Assembly: GCA_017554285.1 (NCBI GenBank)
Contig: JAFZIQ010000048.1
Span: forward strand, 1 to 32,704
Source of the DNA: Selenomonadaceae bacterium
Lineage (GTDB): Bacteria; Bacillota; Negativicutes; Selenomonadales; Selenomonadaceae
DNA length: 32,704 nucleotides
Direction: 5' to 3'
In this document: positions 8,225-15,424 of the stretch, one piece after another
Position numbering within the stretch: position 1 is the stretch's first letter
Layout of the letters: each line of letters opens with the position of its first letter
Position numbers and translations under genes: made by a program
Notes under the pieces: model-generated
What the model was told of the DNA's origin: nothing
The model's input: the letters and a program-made list of their open reading frames with translations, nothing else
Database searches by the model: none

Positions 8225-8806
8225 ATGAAGAAATTTCTATCGGCGATTTTGATTGCGGCATTCGTATTTGGCGGCGGCGCGGTCGAGGCAAAATCATTGT
8301 GGGTCGATAACGGCGGCGGGATAAGTTTATATTCCGATAAAAAGGCTCGCAACGTCGGAGATATTTTAACGATTGTCATTAACGAAACGACGACGCAGAC
8401 CGCTACCAAATCGCGCAGTAATTCCAAATCAGGTTCGGTGAGCGTCGGGACGGGCACGGGCATTTTCGATTTTATCAAAGCGTTTTCGGCGAGCGGTTCC
8501 GATGCTTTCAAGGCGGACGGTTCGGCAGTCGACACCAACAGATACAGCGGGCAGATAACCGTTACGGTCGTTGAAGTCTTGCCCAATGACAATATGATTA
8601 TCGAGGGCACTCAATCCATTTGGCAAAATCGCGACGAGCATAAAATTACTCTGCGCGGGGTGATTCGTCGTGATGATGTCAGTATGAACAATACGGTTCT
8701 ATCAACGCGGGTTGCCGACGCCACTTTGAAATTCGACGGCAAAGGTCCTCTCAATGCCAAACAGCGGCAGGGTATCTTGACGCAAATTTTCAACTTCCTG
8801 TTCTGA
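8225..8806 (+). CDS. flgH: Flagellar L-ring protein FlgH
   Basis: FlgH forms the outer-membrane L-ring. The 193-residue product has the family core SLYSDKKARNVGDILTIVINE, a Ser/Gly/Thr-rich segment, YSGQITVTVVEVLPNDNMIIEG, and the C-terminal GVIRRDDVSMNNTVLSTRVADA. In proteobacteria the signal peptide carries a lipobox cysteine; here the signal region (KKFLSAILIAAFVFGGGAVEA) has no cysteine at all, so the protein is probably cut by signal peptidase I and not lipidated. Starts right at the flgA stop, inside the context GGAGGTGAGCATGTAGATG that provides its ribosome binding site. Confidence 0.93.
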   Translation: MKKFLSAILIAAFVFGGGAVEAKSLWVDNGGGISLYSDKKARNVGDILTIVINETTTQTATKSRSNSKSGSVSVGTGTGIFDFIKAFSASGSDAFKADGSAVDTNRYSGQITVTVVEVLPNDNMIIEGTQSIWQNRDEHKITLRGVIRRDDVSMNNTVLSTRVADATLKFDGKGPLNAKQRQGILTQIFNFLF

Positions 8807-8807
8807 T

Positions 8808-9185
8808 ATGGATAACGAAATTAAAATCAGCGAAGAATTTATTTTGCCGCGAGACTTGAGCGCGATGGCAAAAACTTTTTTCGTGCAGACAGAAAAACCG
8901 TTGCGCGATGGTAAATGGTTTATAAAGAAAGGTTCGACCGTCACGGGAGTTAAAGCCATAGCTGAAGGCGAAAAAATTCATGATGTCAACAGACTTATTG
9001 GAGCTTATCCTCTTACGAACGGTCAGAAGACTTTTGCTCAAGATTGGTACAAATGTCGCGGCACGGCGATTATAACTAACGGTACAGAAACTTTTATAAA
9101 CTGTGAAATTCATTGGTATCAATGCGCGAATATCGGTAAGGTTGAATTCAAAGTAAAAATTTGGGGTGAGAAAATTGAAAGTTAA
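8808..9185 (+). CDS. Unknown 125-residue protein between flgH and flgI; toxin-module-like
   Basis: Begins one base after the flgH stop (TGATATG), so it probably depends on translational coupling; no independent ribosome binding site is evident. No signal peptide or membrane segment. The C-terminal two thirds (about 40-120) carries KKGSTVTGVKAIAEG, HDVNRL, DWYKCRG and EIHWYQCANIGKVEFKVK. From memory, this W-x-K-x-x-G ... E-x-H-W-Y ... K-x-K layout resembles small modules found at the C-termini of phage minor head proteins and of polymorphic toxins. That is recollection, not a search result. It overlaps the next small gene by 11 bases. It is not a known flagellar component. Confidence 0.75.
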   Translation: MDNEIKISEEFILPRDLSAMAKTFFVQTEKPLRDGKWFIKKGSTVTGVKAIAEGEKIHDVNRLIGAYPLTNGQKTFAQDWYKCRGTAIITNGTETFINCEIHWYQCANIGKVEFKVKIWGEKIES

Positions 9186-9384
9186 ATACGTCGGCGAATT
9201 TGATGTTGATGTTCCTAACTCTTACAGAATTTTTATGGATGTGTTGCCCGGCAAAATTTATGAAGTCTTATCTGTCGAGGATGGTTGGTATCGAATTATT
9301 GACGAATCCGAAGAAGATTATCTTTATCCTCCGGAAAATTTTGAAGTCGTCGAGGACGAACAGGAAATTCGCCGCGCAGTCTGA
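9175..9384 (+). CDS. Small SH3-like acidic protein, possible immunity partner
   Basis: A 69-residue acidic protein, start TTG at 9175 chosen because GGGGTGAG sits 4-5 bases upstream (GTG at 9166 is the alternative, adding three residues). The core PGKIYEVLSVEDGWYRIIDESEEDYLYPPENFEVVE is all-beta and SH3-like. Similar short proteins are, as I recall, scattered as free-standing genes in Firmicutes, sometimes next to toxin genes. It overlaps the previous gene by 11 bases, which suggests the two act as a pair. Function unknown; the immunity idea is inference. Confidence 0.7.
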   Translation: MKVKYVGEFDVDVPNSYRIFMDVLPGKIYEVLSVEDGWYRIIDESEEDYLYPPENFEVVEDEQEIRRAV

Positions 9385-9400
9385 TTGACGGGGTGAGATT

Positions 9401-10510
9401 ATGAAAAAACTTTTTACAATCGCGACGCTGATAGCTTGCCTTGCGCTAATGACTTCGACAGTTTTCGCTGAGTCGGCAGTTACGCGAATAAAAGACATTG
9501 CAAAAATTCAAGGCGTCAGAAATAACCAACTTATCGGCTATGGTTTGGTAGTCGGTCTGCCGGGTACGGGCGATTCGGACAAGATTAAGCAAACGATTAA
9601 CTCGACTGTTTCAATGCTTAAGAGTTTCGGAATAACGGTAGACAATTTGAATTGGAAAGCCAAAAACGTTGCGGCGGTTATGGTAACTGCCACATTGCCG
9701 CCGTTTGTCCGCGAAGGCGATACCATTGATGTTGTGGTCGGCACAATGGGCGATGCGTCCAGCGTTCAAGGCGGCGTCCTTTTGCAAACGCCCTTACTTG
9801 CCGCTAACGGTGATGTTTATGCGGTTGCTCAAGGCTCTGTATCTACGGGCGGATTTGTCGCGGGGCAAGGAAATAATCGCGCACAAAAAAATTTCCCGAC
9901 GGCAGGCAACATTCCCAACGGGGCAATCGTCGAGCGGACTTTGGAAGACGATTTGGGCAGGAACGGACAACTTTCTTTAAGCTTGGCAAGTGCAGATTTT
10001 ACAACGGCGTCGAGAATCACAAATGCGATTAATGCGGCTTACGGCAACATTGCACACGCGGCTAATCCCGGTCGAATCGATATAAATATTCCCGGTTATT
10101 ATCGCGCAAATATCGTTCAATTCGTCGCGTCGATTGAGGAATTGCCCGTTGTTCCCGATACTGTTGCCAAAGTCGTCGTCAATGAGCGCACAGGTACAAT
10201 CGTTATGGGCGGCAATGTCAGCGTCGATGAATGCGCTATTACTCAAGGCGGCTTATCGATTAAGATTCAGCGCGAGGAAAATGTTTCTCAACCCGGTCCT
10301 TATTCTTACGGAACATCAATGATTGTTCGCAATGAAAAGATGGACGCTCGCGAAGAAATGTCAAGTTCGGTTGTTATTCCCGCGACGACAAGTGTCAGCG
10401 ACGTTATCGGAGCTTTAAACGCAGTCGGAGCTACGCCGCGTGATTGCATTTCGATTTTGCAAGCCATGAAGGCGGCGGGCGCGATTCACGCTGTGTTGGA
10501 AATAATTTAA
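9401..10510 (+). CDS. flgI: Flagellar P-ring protein FlgI
   Basis: FlgI assembles the P-ring in the periplasm around the rod. The 369-residue product has a signal peptide (KKLFTIATLIACLALMTSTVFA), then the family hallmarks TRIKDIAKIQGVRNNQLIGYGLVVGL-type opening, GTGDSDK, NVAAVMVTATLPPF, GDTIDVVVGTMGDASSVQGG, VVVNERTGTIVMGGNVSVDECAI, and the C-terminal DVIGALNAVGATPRDCISILQAMKAAGAIHAVLEII. Full length. ATG at 9401 follows GGGGTGAG. Operon position after flgH (with two inserted small genes) and before flgJ fits the ring cluster. Confidence 0.97.
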   Translation: MKKLFTIATLIACLALMTSTVFAESAVTRIKDIAKIQGVRNNQLIGYGLVVGLPGTGDSDKIKQTINSTVSMLKSFGITVDNLNWKAKNVAAVMVTATLPPFVREGDTIDVVVGTMGDASSVQGGVLLQTPLLAANGDVYAVAQGSVSTGGFVAGQGNNRAQKNFPTAGNIPNGAIVERTLEDDLGRNGQLSLSLASADFTTASRITNAINAAYGNIAHAANPGRIDINIPGYYRANIVQFVASIEELPVVPDTVAKVVVNERTGTIVMGGNVSVDECAITQGGLSIKIQREENVSQPGPYSYGTSMIVRNEKMDAREEMSSSVVIPATTSVSDVIGALNAVGATPRDCISILQAMKAAGAIHAVLEII

Positions 10511-10522
10511 GGAGCGATTGAC

Positions 10523-10924
10523 ATGCAGATTACCGGCGCAAATTTAATGCCGCAAATGAATTCTACAAGCACGGGCGCGGCAGGAGCCACCATGATTAAT
10601 GATGAGGCGAGTTTTCAAGCGCAATTGCAAGCGGCAAAAGATAAACTCGACCAACCGAGCAAAGTTAAAACCATGACCGATGATGAAATTACCCAGCGCA
10701 ATAAGGAAATAAAAGATGCCAGCGTCCAACTCGAAGCAATTATGTTAAAGCTCATGTATAATGAAATGTGGAAGACCGTCCCGAAAGATACTCTTTTCAA
10801 GGACGATAACGCAATGGAAATTTATCGCGACATGTACAACGAAGAACTCACCAAAAAGGCGGCTGAGAGCGGCGGCATCGGACTTGCAGATTTCATTTAT
10901 AATCAACTGACTCAAACAAAATAA
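10523..10924 (+). CDS. flgJ: Flagellar rod-binding protein FlgJ (N-terminal domain type)
   Basis: A 133-residue protein matching only the rod-binding half of proteobacterial FlgJ: VQLEAIMLKLMYNEMWKTVPKD-type helix (LEAIMLKLM ... TVPKDTLF), YRDMYNEELTKKAAESGGIGLADFIYNQL. The C-terminal glucosaminidase found in gamma-proteobacterial FlgJ is absent; such short forms are common outside that group and work with a separate wall hydrolase. ATG at 10523 follows AAGGAG. Last gene of the operon, ending just before a strong terminator. Confidence 0.88.
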   Translation: MQITGANLMPQMNSTSTGAAGATMINDEASFQAQLQAAKDKLDQPSKVKTMTDDEITQRNKEIKDASVQLEAIMLKLMYNEMWKTVPKDTLFKDDNAMEIYRDMYNEELTKKAAESGGIGLADFIYNQLTQTK

Positions 10925-10931
10925 GCTTTGC

Positions 10932-10976
10932 AAAAAAAATTATCCCCGACTCGCAATGAATCGGGGATTTTTCTTT
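10932..10976. terminator. Bidirectional intrinsic terminator after flgJ
   Basis: ATCCCCGA (10942-10949) pairs perfectly with TCGGGGAT (10961-10968); A-run before and T-run after, so it can stop both the flagellar operon and the convergent phosphatase operon. Confidence 0.9.
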
Positions 10977-10987
10977 CCAAAACTTTA

Positions 10988-11671
10988 TTATTCGCTCTGC
11001 CAATATTGCCCGCTCAAAATATCGACGCAAGAAATTTTGCCGTCTTTATGCTTGCCTCTCGTGTCCAGCATTAAAATATTTTTGTTCGGAATTTTTAATG
11101 GCTTATGCGGGTCGAACTCCTCCGAAATTTTCTTCGGCGACTTATGCCCGACGATTATCCGAGCCGCGCCCTTATACTCTTTATAAAATTTTTCATGGTC
11201 GCCAAGCCCGATAAGCTGACTTTTGGACTGCGCGTCAAGCGGTTTATCGGGATTCACGCCGCAATGACAAAAGAAATATTCCTTGCCGCCGATTGTCACT
11301 TGGCAACTGTGCGGCAACTCCTTCAGAAATTTGAGGATTTCCGGCGGCGTCTCCAAGTCGTGCTTTTCTATGAACTTCAAAACTTCGTAGTCGGTATTGC
11401 CCATCAAGGCGATAATATTTTTTTGCCGCGTCTTCTTCGCCAGCCATTCCAACGTTCCCGTGTTATTTGTCTTCTTGGTATTTCCAATGGTGTAGTCGCC
11501 CAGAAAAATTACAAGGTCATCCTCCTTGACCGAAAGTTTTTCCCATAAAGTTTCAAGTCGCTCCAACTGCCCGTGAATATCTCCGATTGCCAAAACCCTC
11601 TTGTAACGTAAGGTATTTTTGGGCGGAATGAATTCCTCTATGCCCTCGACAAAAAATTTTTGTTCATCCAC
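10988..11671 (-). CDS. Metallophosphoesterase, altered PPP-like paralogue
   Basis: A 227-residue calcineurin-like phosphoesterase, paralogous to the N-terminal half of the fused gene at 12158-13369 (same opening KFF...EEFIP...YKRVLAIGDIHG and same ending GQYWQS). Metal-binding positions are kept: GDIHG, the aspartate of GDY, the asparagine of GN, FCHCG and GHKSP. But the GDYVDRG box has become GDYTIGN and GNHE has become GNTDYE. GNxD is reminiscent of YfcE-type phosphodiesterases (GNCD), so it may have changed substrate instead of being dead. GTG start at 11671 with GGGAGGG upstream. Third gene of the minus-strand phosphatase operon, 18 bases after the LMW-PTP gene. Confidence 0.88.
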   Translation of the reverse strand: MDEQKFFVEGIEEFIPPKNTLRYKRVLAIGDIHGQLERLETLWEKLSVKEDDLVIFLGDYTIGNTKKTNNTGTLEWLAKKTRQKNIIALMGNTDYEVLKFIEKHDLETPPEILKFLKELPHSCQVTIGGKEYFFCHCGVNPDKPLDAQSKSQLIGLGDHEKFYKEYKGAARIIVGHKSPKKISEEFDPHKPLKIPNKNILMLDTRGKHKDGKISCVDILSGQYWQSE

Positions 11672-11689
11672 AGTAAAACCCTCCCCGAT

Positions 11690-12151
11690 TTATTTTGTAA
11701 CGTCTTTCAAAAGCTCCATGCAACCCATAAATATTTTTGAATACGACAAGGAATAATTATGAGCATTGAACGGATTCTTAACGATTATGTTATTTCCGTC
11801 CGCGTCCTTCAACATGCGGATTTTTTTATCCGAATCGCCGCCGACTTTCTTTTTAACCTTCCCGAAAATGATTTCGTCCAACGCAATTATGCAATCGCTC
11901 TTCTCGTAAATCTGCAACGTAATCGGCTTGGAGCGGTGCCTGTCAAACGGAATTTTGTTTTTAACCAATTCCCGACGTGCTCCTTCGCGCATCGGCGAGC
12001 CGCCCGAAGTATTGTAACCTGCCGAATCGACTCGAACTTTATCGATACCCGCCTCGTCCAGCAAATGGCGCATGATATATTTTGCCATTGCCGAGCGGCA
12101 AGTATTACCCCTGCAGACGAAAATTATTTTGTACTGCTTTTCGCCGGTCAT
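11690..12151 (-). CDS. Low-molecular-weight protein tyrosine phosphatase, altered
   Basis: A 153-residue LMW-PTP. The P-loop is CRGNTCRS (catalytic Cys and Arg of C-x5-R present), followed by the expected VDSAGY. In the acid loop, family members have Asp-Pro-(Phe/Tyr); here it reads KNPF, so the general-acid aspartate is an asparagine. The usual proline after CRS is alanine. Both changes are absent from the fused paralogue, suggesting lowered or altered activity. ATG at 12151 uses GGGAGG lying in the last codons of the upstream fused gene (stop to start distance 6 bases), so translation is probably coupled. LMW-PTPs act on phosphotyrosine proteins, often envelope polysaccharide kinases, or on arginine phosphate. 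Confidence 0.9.
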   Translation of the reverse strand: MTGEKQYKIIFVCRGNTCRSAMAKYIMRHLLDEAGIDKVRVDSAGYNTSGGSPMREGARRELVKNKIPFDRHRSKPITLQIYEKSDCIIALDEIIFGKVKKKVGGDSDKKIRMLKDADGNNIIVKNPFNAHNYSLSYSKIFMGCMELLKDVTK

Positions 12152-12157
12152 TATTAA

Positions 12158-13369
12158 TCAGCCTCCCTGTATTTCGTTAAGTAAAACTTCGCAGCCGCGC
12201 AGAATATCCGCGTAAGCTTTTCCATAATCGCCCGTTCCGAACGGGTCGATAACGTCAATTTCATTTCCGTCCGCGTCTTTTAACAGACGGATTTTTTTAT
12301 CGGGATCACCGCGAGAAATCGCAATTAATTTCTCCTTAATCGCCCTGTTCAACGCCACAACACATTTAAAATTTTGATACTCCCGAATTGTAAACGGCTT
12401 TGAAACGTGGGTTCTGAATCCGACGCCGTTGCTTTTCAATGCCTCGTAAGCTCCGCCGCTCATGAAAAAGCCGCCGCAATCTTCATCATAGCCCGCCGAA
12501 TCGATAAGAATTTTATCGGCAAGCCGCGCAGATTTAAGCAGGTGACGCATGATATATTTTGCCATCGGCGAACGGCAAGTATTGCCCGCGCAGACAAAAA
12601 TTATATCGCCTTGCCTGTCTTGTCCGCTCTGCCAGTATTGTCCCGTCAAAATATCGACGGTTGAAAGTCGCCCGCCTTTGGTAAATGCCCCTGTGTCCGT
12701 CATGATGATATTTCTTGTCGGAATTTTAATCGGGCGCGGATTTGCGTCGTCGAAGTCGAAGAAAAATTTTATCGGAGAGTGCCCGCTGATTACAACGCCT
12801 TCGCCTTTATAACTTTTGAAGAAACTTTCGCGAGACCAAAGCAAAGCCTCTTCGTCCTGTTCGTCGAACGGAACGCCCTCTTTAACGCCCGCATGACAGA
12901 AAAAATATTTGCGCCCGCCGATTGTCATTGAATAACTGAGCGGCAAACTTTCGGCGAAGTTCGCAATCTCGTTTACCGTAAATTCCTTCAGCGTAATCAA
13001 CTCGCGCAGTGCCAAAATCGTCGTCTTGCCGCCGTTGAGTATCCAATTAATTCTCGCCATTCCGTTCGTTTGTTTCAGAGCTTCAATCATCATTTGCTCG
13101 TGATTGCCGCGCAGGAATATAAAATTTTTCTTTGCCGACTGCTCGATAACCCATTTGAGAACGTTGTAAATGCCTTCGCCTCTGTCCACGTAGTCGCCCA
13201 AAAAAATTATAAGGTCGTCGTCCGTGACGTGAATTTTCCGCCATAAAGATTTCAACTCGTTGAACTTGCCGTGAATGTCGCCTACCGCGATAATGCGTTT
13301 GTAGGGCGAATCATTGAAGGTCGGGATAATTTCTTCCGCGTTGTTGATGAAAAATTTTTCGTCCGCCAT
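12158..13369 (-). CDS. Fused PPP-type phosphatase and LMW protein tyrosine phosphatase
   Basis: One uninterrupted 403-residue frame joins two phosphatases. Residues 1-247 are a PPP-type metallophosphatase with all motifs: GDIHG 30-34, GDYVDRG 58-64, RGNHE 87-91, HAG 159-161, GH 196-197. Residues 254-403 are an LMW-PTP with CAGNTCRS (Cys260, Arg266), DSAGY and the acid loop DPF (Asp375). The linker is only a few residues (SGQDRQG). Both active sites look intact. ATG at 13369 is preferred to TTG at 13375 because GGAGGG then lies 8 bases upstream. First gene of an operon with separate paralogues of each half downstream. The combination suggests one protein removing both Ser/Thr and Tyr phosphate, or a nucleotide phosphatase coupled to LMW-PTP; the substrate is not predictable. 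Confidence 0.92.
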   Translation of the reverse strand: MADEKFFINNAEEIIPTFNDSPYKRIIAVGDIHGKFNELKSLWRKIHVTDDDLIIFLGDYVDRGEGIYNVLKWVIEQSAKKNFIFLRGNHEQMMIEALKQTNGMARINWILNGGKTTILALRELITLKEFTVNEIANFAESLPLSYSMTIGGRKYFFCHAGVKEGVPFDEQDEEALLWSRESFFKSYKGEGVVISGHSPIKFFFDFDDANPRPIKIPTRNIIMTDTGAFTKGGRLSTVDILTGQYWQSGQDRQGDIIFVCAGNTCRSPMAKYIMRHLLKSARLADKILIDSAGYDEDCGGFFMSGGAYEALKSNGVGFRTHVSKPFTIREYQNFKCVVALNRAIKEKLIAISRGDPDKKIRLLKDADGNEIDVIDPFGTGDYGKAYADILRGCEVLLNEIQGG

Positions 13370-13389
13370 TTTCAATTCCCTCCAAAAAA

Positions 13390-13425
13390 ATTGCCGAGAG
13401 TAACCTTATTTAAACTCCCGGCAAT
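13390..13425 (-). terminator. Terminator after the Sel1-like gene cluster
   Basis: Minus-strand ATTGCCGGGAGT and ACTCTCGGCAAT pair over 12 positions with one G-T, followed by TTTTTTT. It closes the three-gene Sel1 cluster and lies directly before the ribosome binding site of the fused phosphatase gene. Confidence 0.85.
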
Positions 13426-13432
13426 TATATCA
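13424..13432 (-). promoter_or_regulatory. Extended -10 promoter for the phosphatase operon
   Basis: Minus-strand TGATATAAT, a perfect -10 with TG extension. It overlaps the upstream foot of the terminator hairpin, so initiation here would start inside the hairpin's left arm and free the RBS of most of the structure. Confidence 0.55.
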
Positions 13433-13444
13433 TATTCGACAAAC

Positions 13445-14038
13445 TCAAGCGCGATTATGCCAATAATTTTTTTCTTCCTCGCAAAATTCCGCGCAAGTTT
13501 TCATGGCGTCAAGGTTGCCCTCAAACGCCCGCTTGTACATGTTGAAAAATATCAAGCGGTTTGACTCCAAAATTTCTTTGTCGTCGGGCGCGTCGTCCTC
13601 GTCGAAGGGTTTGCCTTCAGCTTCAGCGATTTTCTTCCGCCAATAAACAGCCTGCCGCTCGTATTCTTCTTCCAAATCGTTTACGGGACTTGGCGCATTA
13701 CGATCTGCCGCTCGCAGCCACATTGCTTCCGAAATCAGCGGATTGTTTTGCATACACGACAAATAATCCGTTCCTTGCGGGTCGAAGGCTTTTTCTGCCG
13801 CCTCGAAGAATTTTTTAGCCGCCGCCAATTCTTCGGGCGATGCCTTGCCTTGACTCCATAAGTATTCGCCAATGGCGACCAACGCAGATATATTTTCTGA
13901 CGTAAGATTTTCATTCGTCAAAAAGTATTCGCCCAGCACAGTCAATGCCTTCTTTATTTCGGACTCGGTGCCCTTGATTGTCGCAATCTCGTCGCCGTAA
14001 GGTGTCCGCAATGTGAATTCCTTTCTTTCTTCAGTCAT
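13445..14038 (-). CDS. Unknown protein with Sel1/TPR-like helices
   Basis: A 197-residue cytosolic-looking acidic protein. The first 30 residues (EFTLRTPYGDEIATIKGTESEIKKAL) look like a beta-rich cap. Two stretches resemble single Sel1/TPR helical pairs: ALVAIGEYLWSQGKASPEELAAAKKFFEAAEKAF (about 53-86) and MYKRAFEGNLDAMKTCAEFCEEE (about 168-190). ATG at 14038 is chosen over 14044 because AAGGAG then has a normal spacing. Third gene after two Sel1 proteins, 19 bases downstream of the second. I do not recognise a family; a role in the same complex as its neighbours is inferred from the operon. Confidence 0.75.
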   Translation of the reverse strand: MTEERKEFTLRTPYGDEIATIKGTESEIKKALTVLGEYFLTNENLTSENISALVAIGEYLWSQGKASPEELAAAKKFFEAAEKAFDPQGTDYLSCMQNNPLISEAMWLRAADRNAPSPVNDLEEEYERQAVYWRKKIAEAEGKPFDEDDAPDDKEILESNRLIFFNMYKRAFEGNLDAMKTCAEFCEEEKNYWHNRA

Positions 14039-14057
14039 AATCATTTCTCCTTAAATT

Positions 14058-15422
14058 TTATTGTGCCCGCGCAGGTTTGCATTCGGGTGGGAGCTTTGCC
14101 CAATATTCATCGGCTTTAGCCAAATCCTTTTCCACGTCGCCCTGTCCGAGTTCATAAATCCAAGCCAGCTTGAGATTCGCCTCGAAATAATATTCGTTGT
14201 GGGAATATTTGCCCGCCTCCTCGAAGTACAAAAGAGCTTTGGCGGTATCGACTTCGACGTTGTTTCCGTAAAAGTAATCGTTGGCGAGTCGGAAAATAAT
14301 TCCTTGATTGCGATTGTCCTTAGCCGCCGCCTCGTAATATTTATAAGCCATTTCAATATCTCGGTCGACACCCAAACCGTTTTCCGCTATCCGCCCGATA
14401 TATTCAAGAGCAATCGTATTGAGATACCGACTTCCGAACGGATAACGGTCGCGGGTTTTTATCGCAAGGTTGAAATTCATCAACGCGCTTTTGTAATCCC
14501 CTTTGTCGAAATAAATTTTGCCGCACTGAACGTAGCCCTTGATATATTTCTTCTTTGCCGAACTGCGATAATATCTCAAAGCGTGTCTGTAATTTTGCCG
14601 AATCGTGTCCTCGCCGGTGTAGTAAAGATTGCCGGCTTGAAAGAGAGCCTCCGCCAAAACGTCGGGATCGTAATTTTCGGAATCACTCGTTCCGGCTTTA
14701 ATGAAGAGTTCCAAAGCTTGGGAATAATCTCCGCGCTTGCAACAGGCTTCAGCCTTATTTTTCAAAGCCAACGGGTCGTCAAGCTCAACGAGACGTTCAA
14801 GCCACATTAAAGATTCTTCATCGTCGCCGCAACTTAATGCGTGAAGGACGTGCCGATAATCTTCAGCGTCAAGCATTGCGAGATATTTATTTGCCTCGTC
14901 AATATTTTTCTCAACGCCCGTACCTTTCGCATAACGTTTGGCGACTTCGCCGACAGATTTTTTATCGCCGTGTTTGGCAGCCTCCAAGTACCAATAGAAA
15001 CTTTGAACTTCATCTTTCTCGACGCAAAGTCCGTCATACATGTAAGCCGTAATTCTCATTGCGGGCACGTAGCCTGCCTGCGCGGCTTTCAAATGCCATT
15101 GAAAAGATTTCTTGCCGCGTTCAGTCCATTCCTCATCTTTGCAACAGCCGATTGCGTCGTAAATTCTGTGCCCGACTTCGTCCATACATTCTGCGTCGCC
15201 AAGCTCGGCTCCGCGCATAAACCATTTAAAAGCCTCCGCCAAATAATCTTCGTTGGCTTTTGTGTCGGCGTTCGCTAAAAATTCATCAATCGAAATACTT
15301 TCGCCGACTTTAGGTTCTTCGCGCCAACGCCCGGATTTTTTATCATAATAATTGGCAAGCCGCTTGATACTTTCAATATCGCCCGCCTCAGCCTTTTTGA
15401 GTAAATTTTTTTCTTCAGTCAT
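14058..15422 (-). CDS. Sel1-repeat protein
   Basis: A 454-residue protein composed mainly of Sel1-like repeats (36-40 residue helix pairs). Clear units include EAFKWFMRGAELGDAECMDEVG, KSFQWHLKAAQAGYVPAMRITA, SFYWYLEAAKHGDKKSVGEVAKRYAKGTGVEKN and AYKYYEAAAKDNRNQGIIFRLAN. Middle units (about 235-330) are closer to TPRs (YSQALELFIKAG). No signal peptide, so it is probably cytosolic, unlike many bacterial Sel1 proteins. Sel1 arrays are protein-interaction scaffolds, often in signalling or effector contexts. ATG at 15422 follows AAGGAGGG; the stop of the preceding gene is 2 bases upstream, so the two are translated as a unit. Confidence 0.88.
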   Translation of the reverse strand: MTEEKNLLKKAEAGDIESIKRLANYYDKKSGRWREEPKVGESISIDEFLANADTKANEDYLAEAFKWFMRGAELGDAECMDEVGHRIYDAIGCCKDEEWTERGKKSFQWHLKAAQAGYVPAMRITAYMYDGLCVEKDEVQSFYWYLEAAKHGDKKSVGEVAKRYAKGTGVEKNIDEANKYLAMLDAEDYRHVLHALSCGDDEESLMWLERLVELDDPLALKNKAEACCKRGDYSQALELFIKAGTSDSENYDPDVLAEALFQAGNLYYTGEDTIRQNYRHALRYYRSSAKKKYIKGYVQCGKIYFDKGDYKSALMNFNLAIKTRDRYPFGSRYLNTIALEYIGRIAENGLGVDRDIEMAYKYYEAAAKDNRNQGIIFRLANDYFYGNNVEVDTAKALLYFEEAGKYSHNEYYFEANLKLAWIYELGQGDVEKDLAKADEYWAKLPPECKPARAQ

Positions 15423-15424
15423 GT

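Noticed and set aside
10988..11671. Calling the metallophosphoesterase a dead pseudogene.
   Set aside because: The frame is intact, metal ligands are kept and GNxD occurs in active YfcE-type enzymes, so altered activity is as likely as loss.
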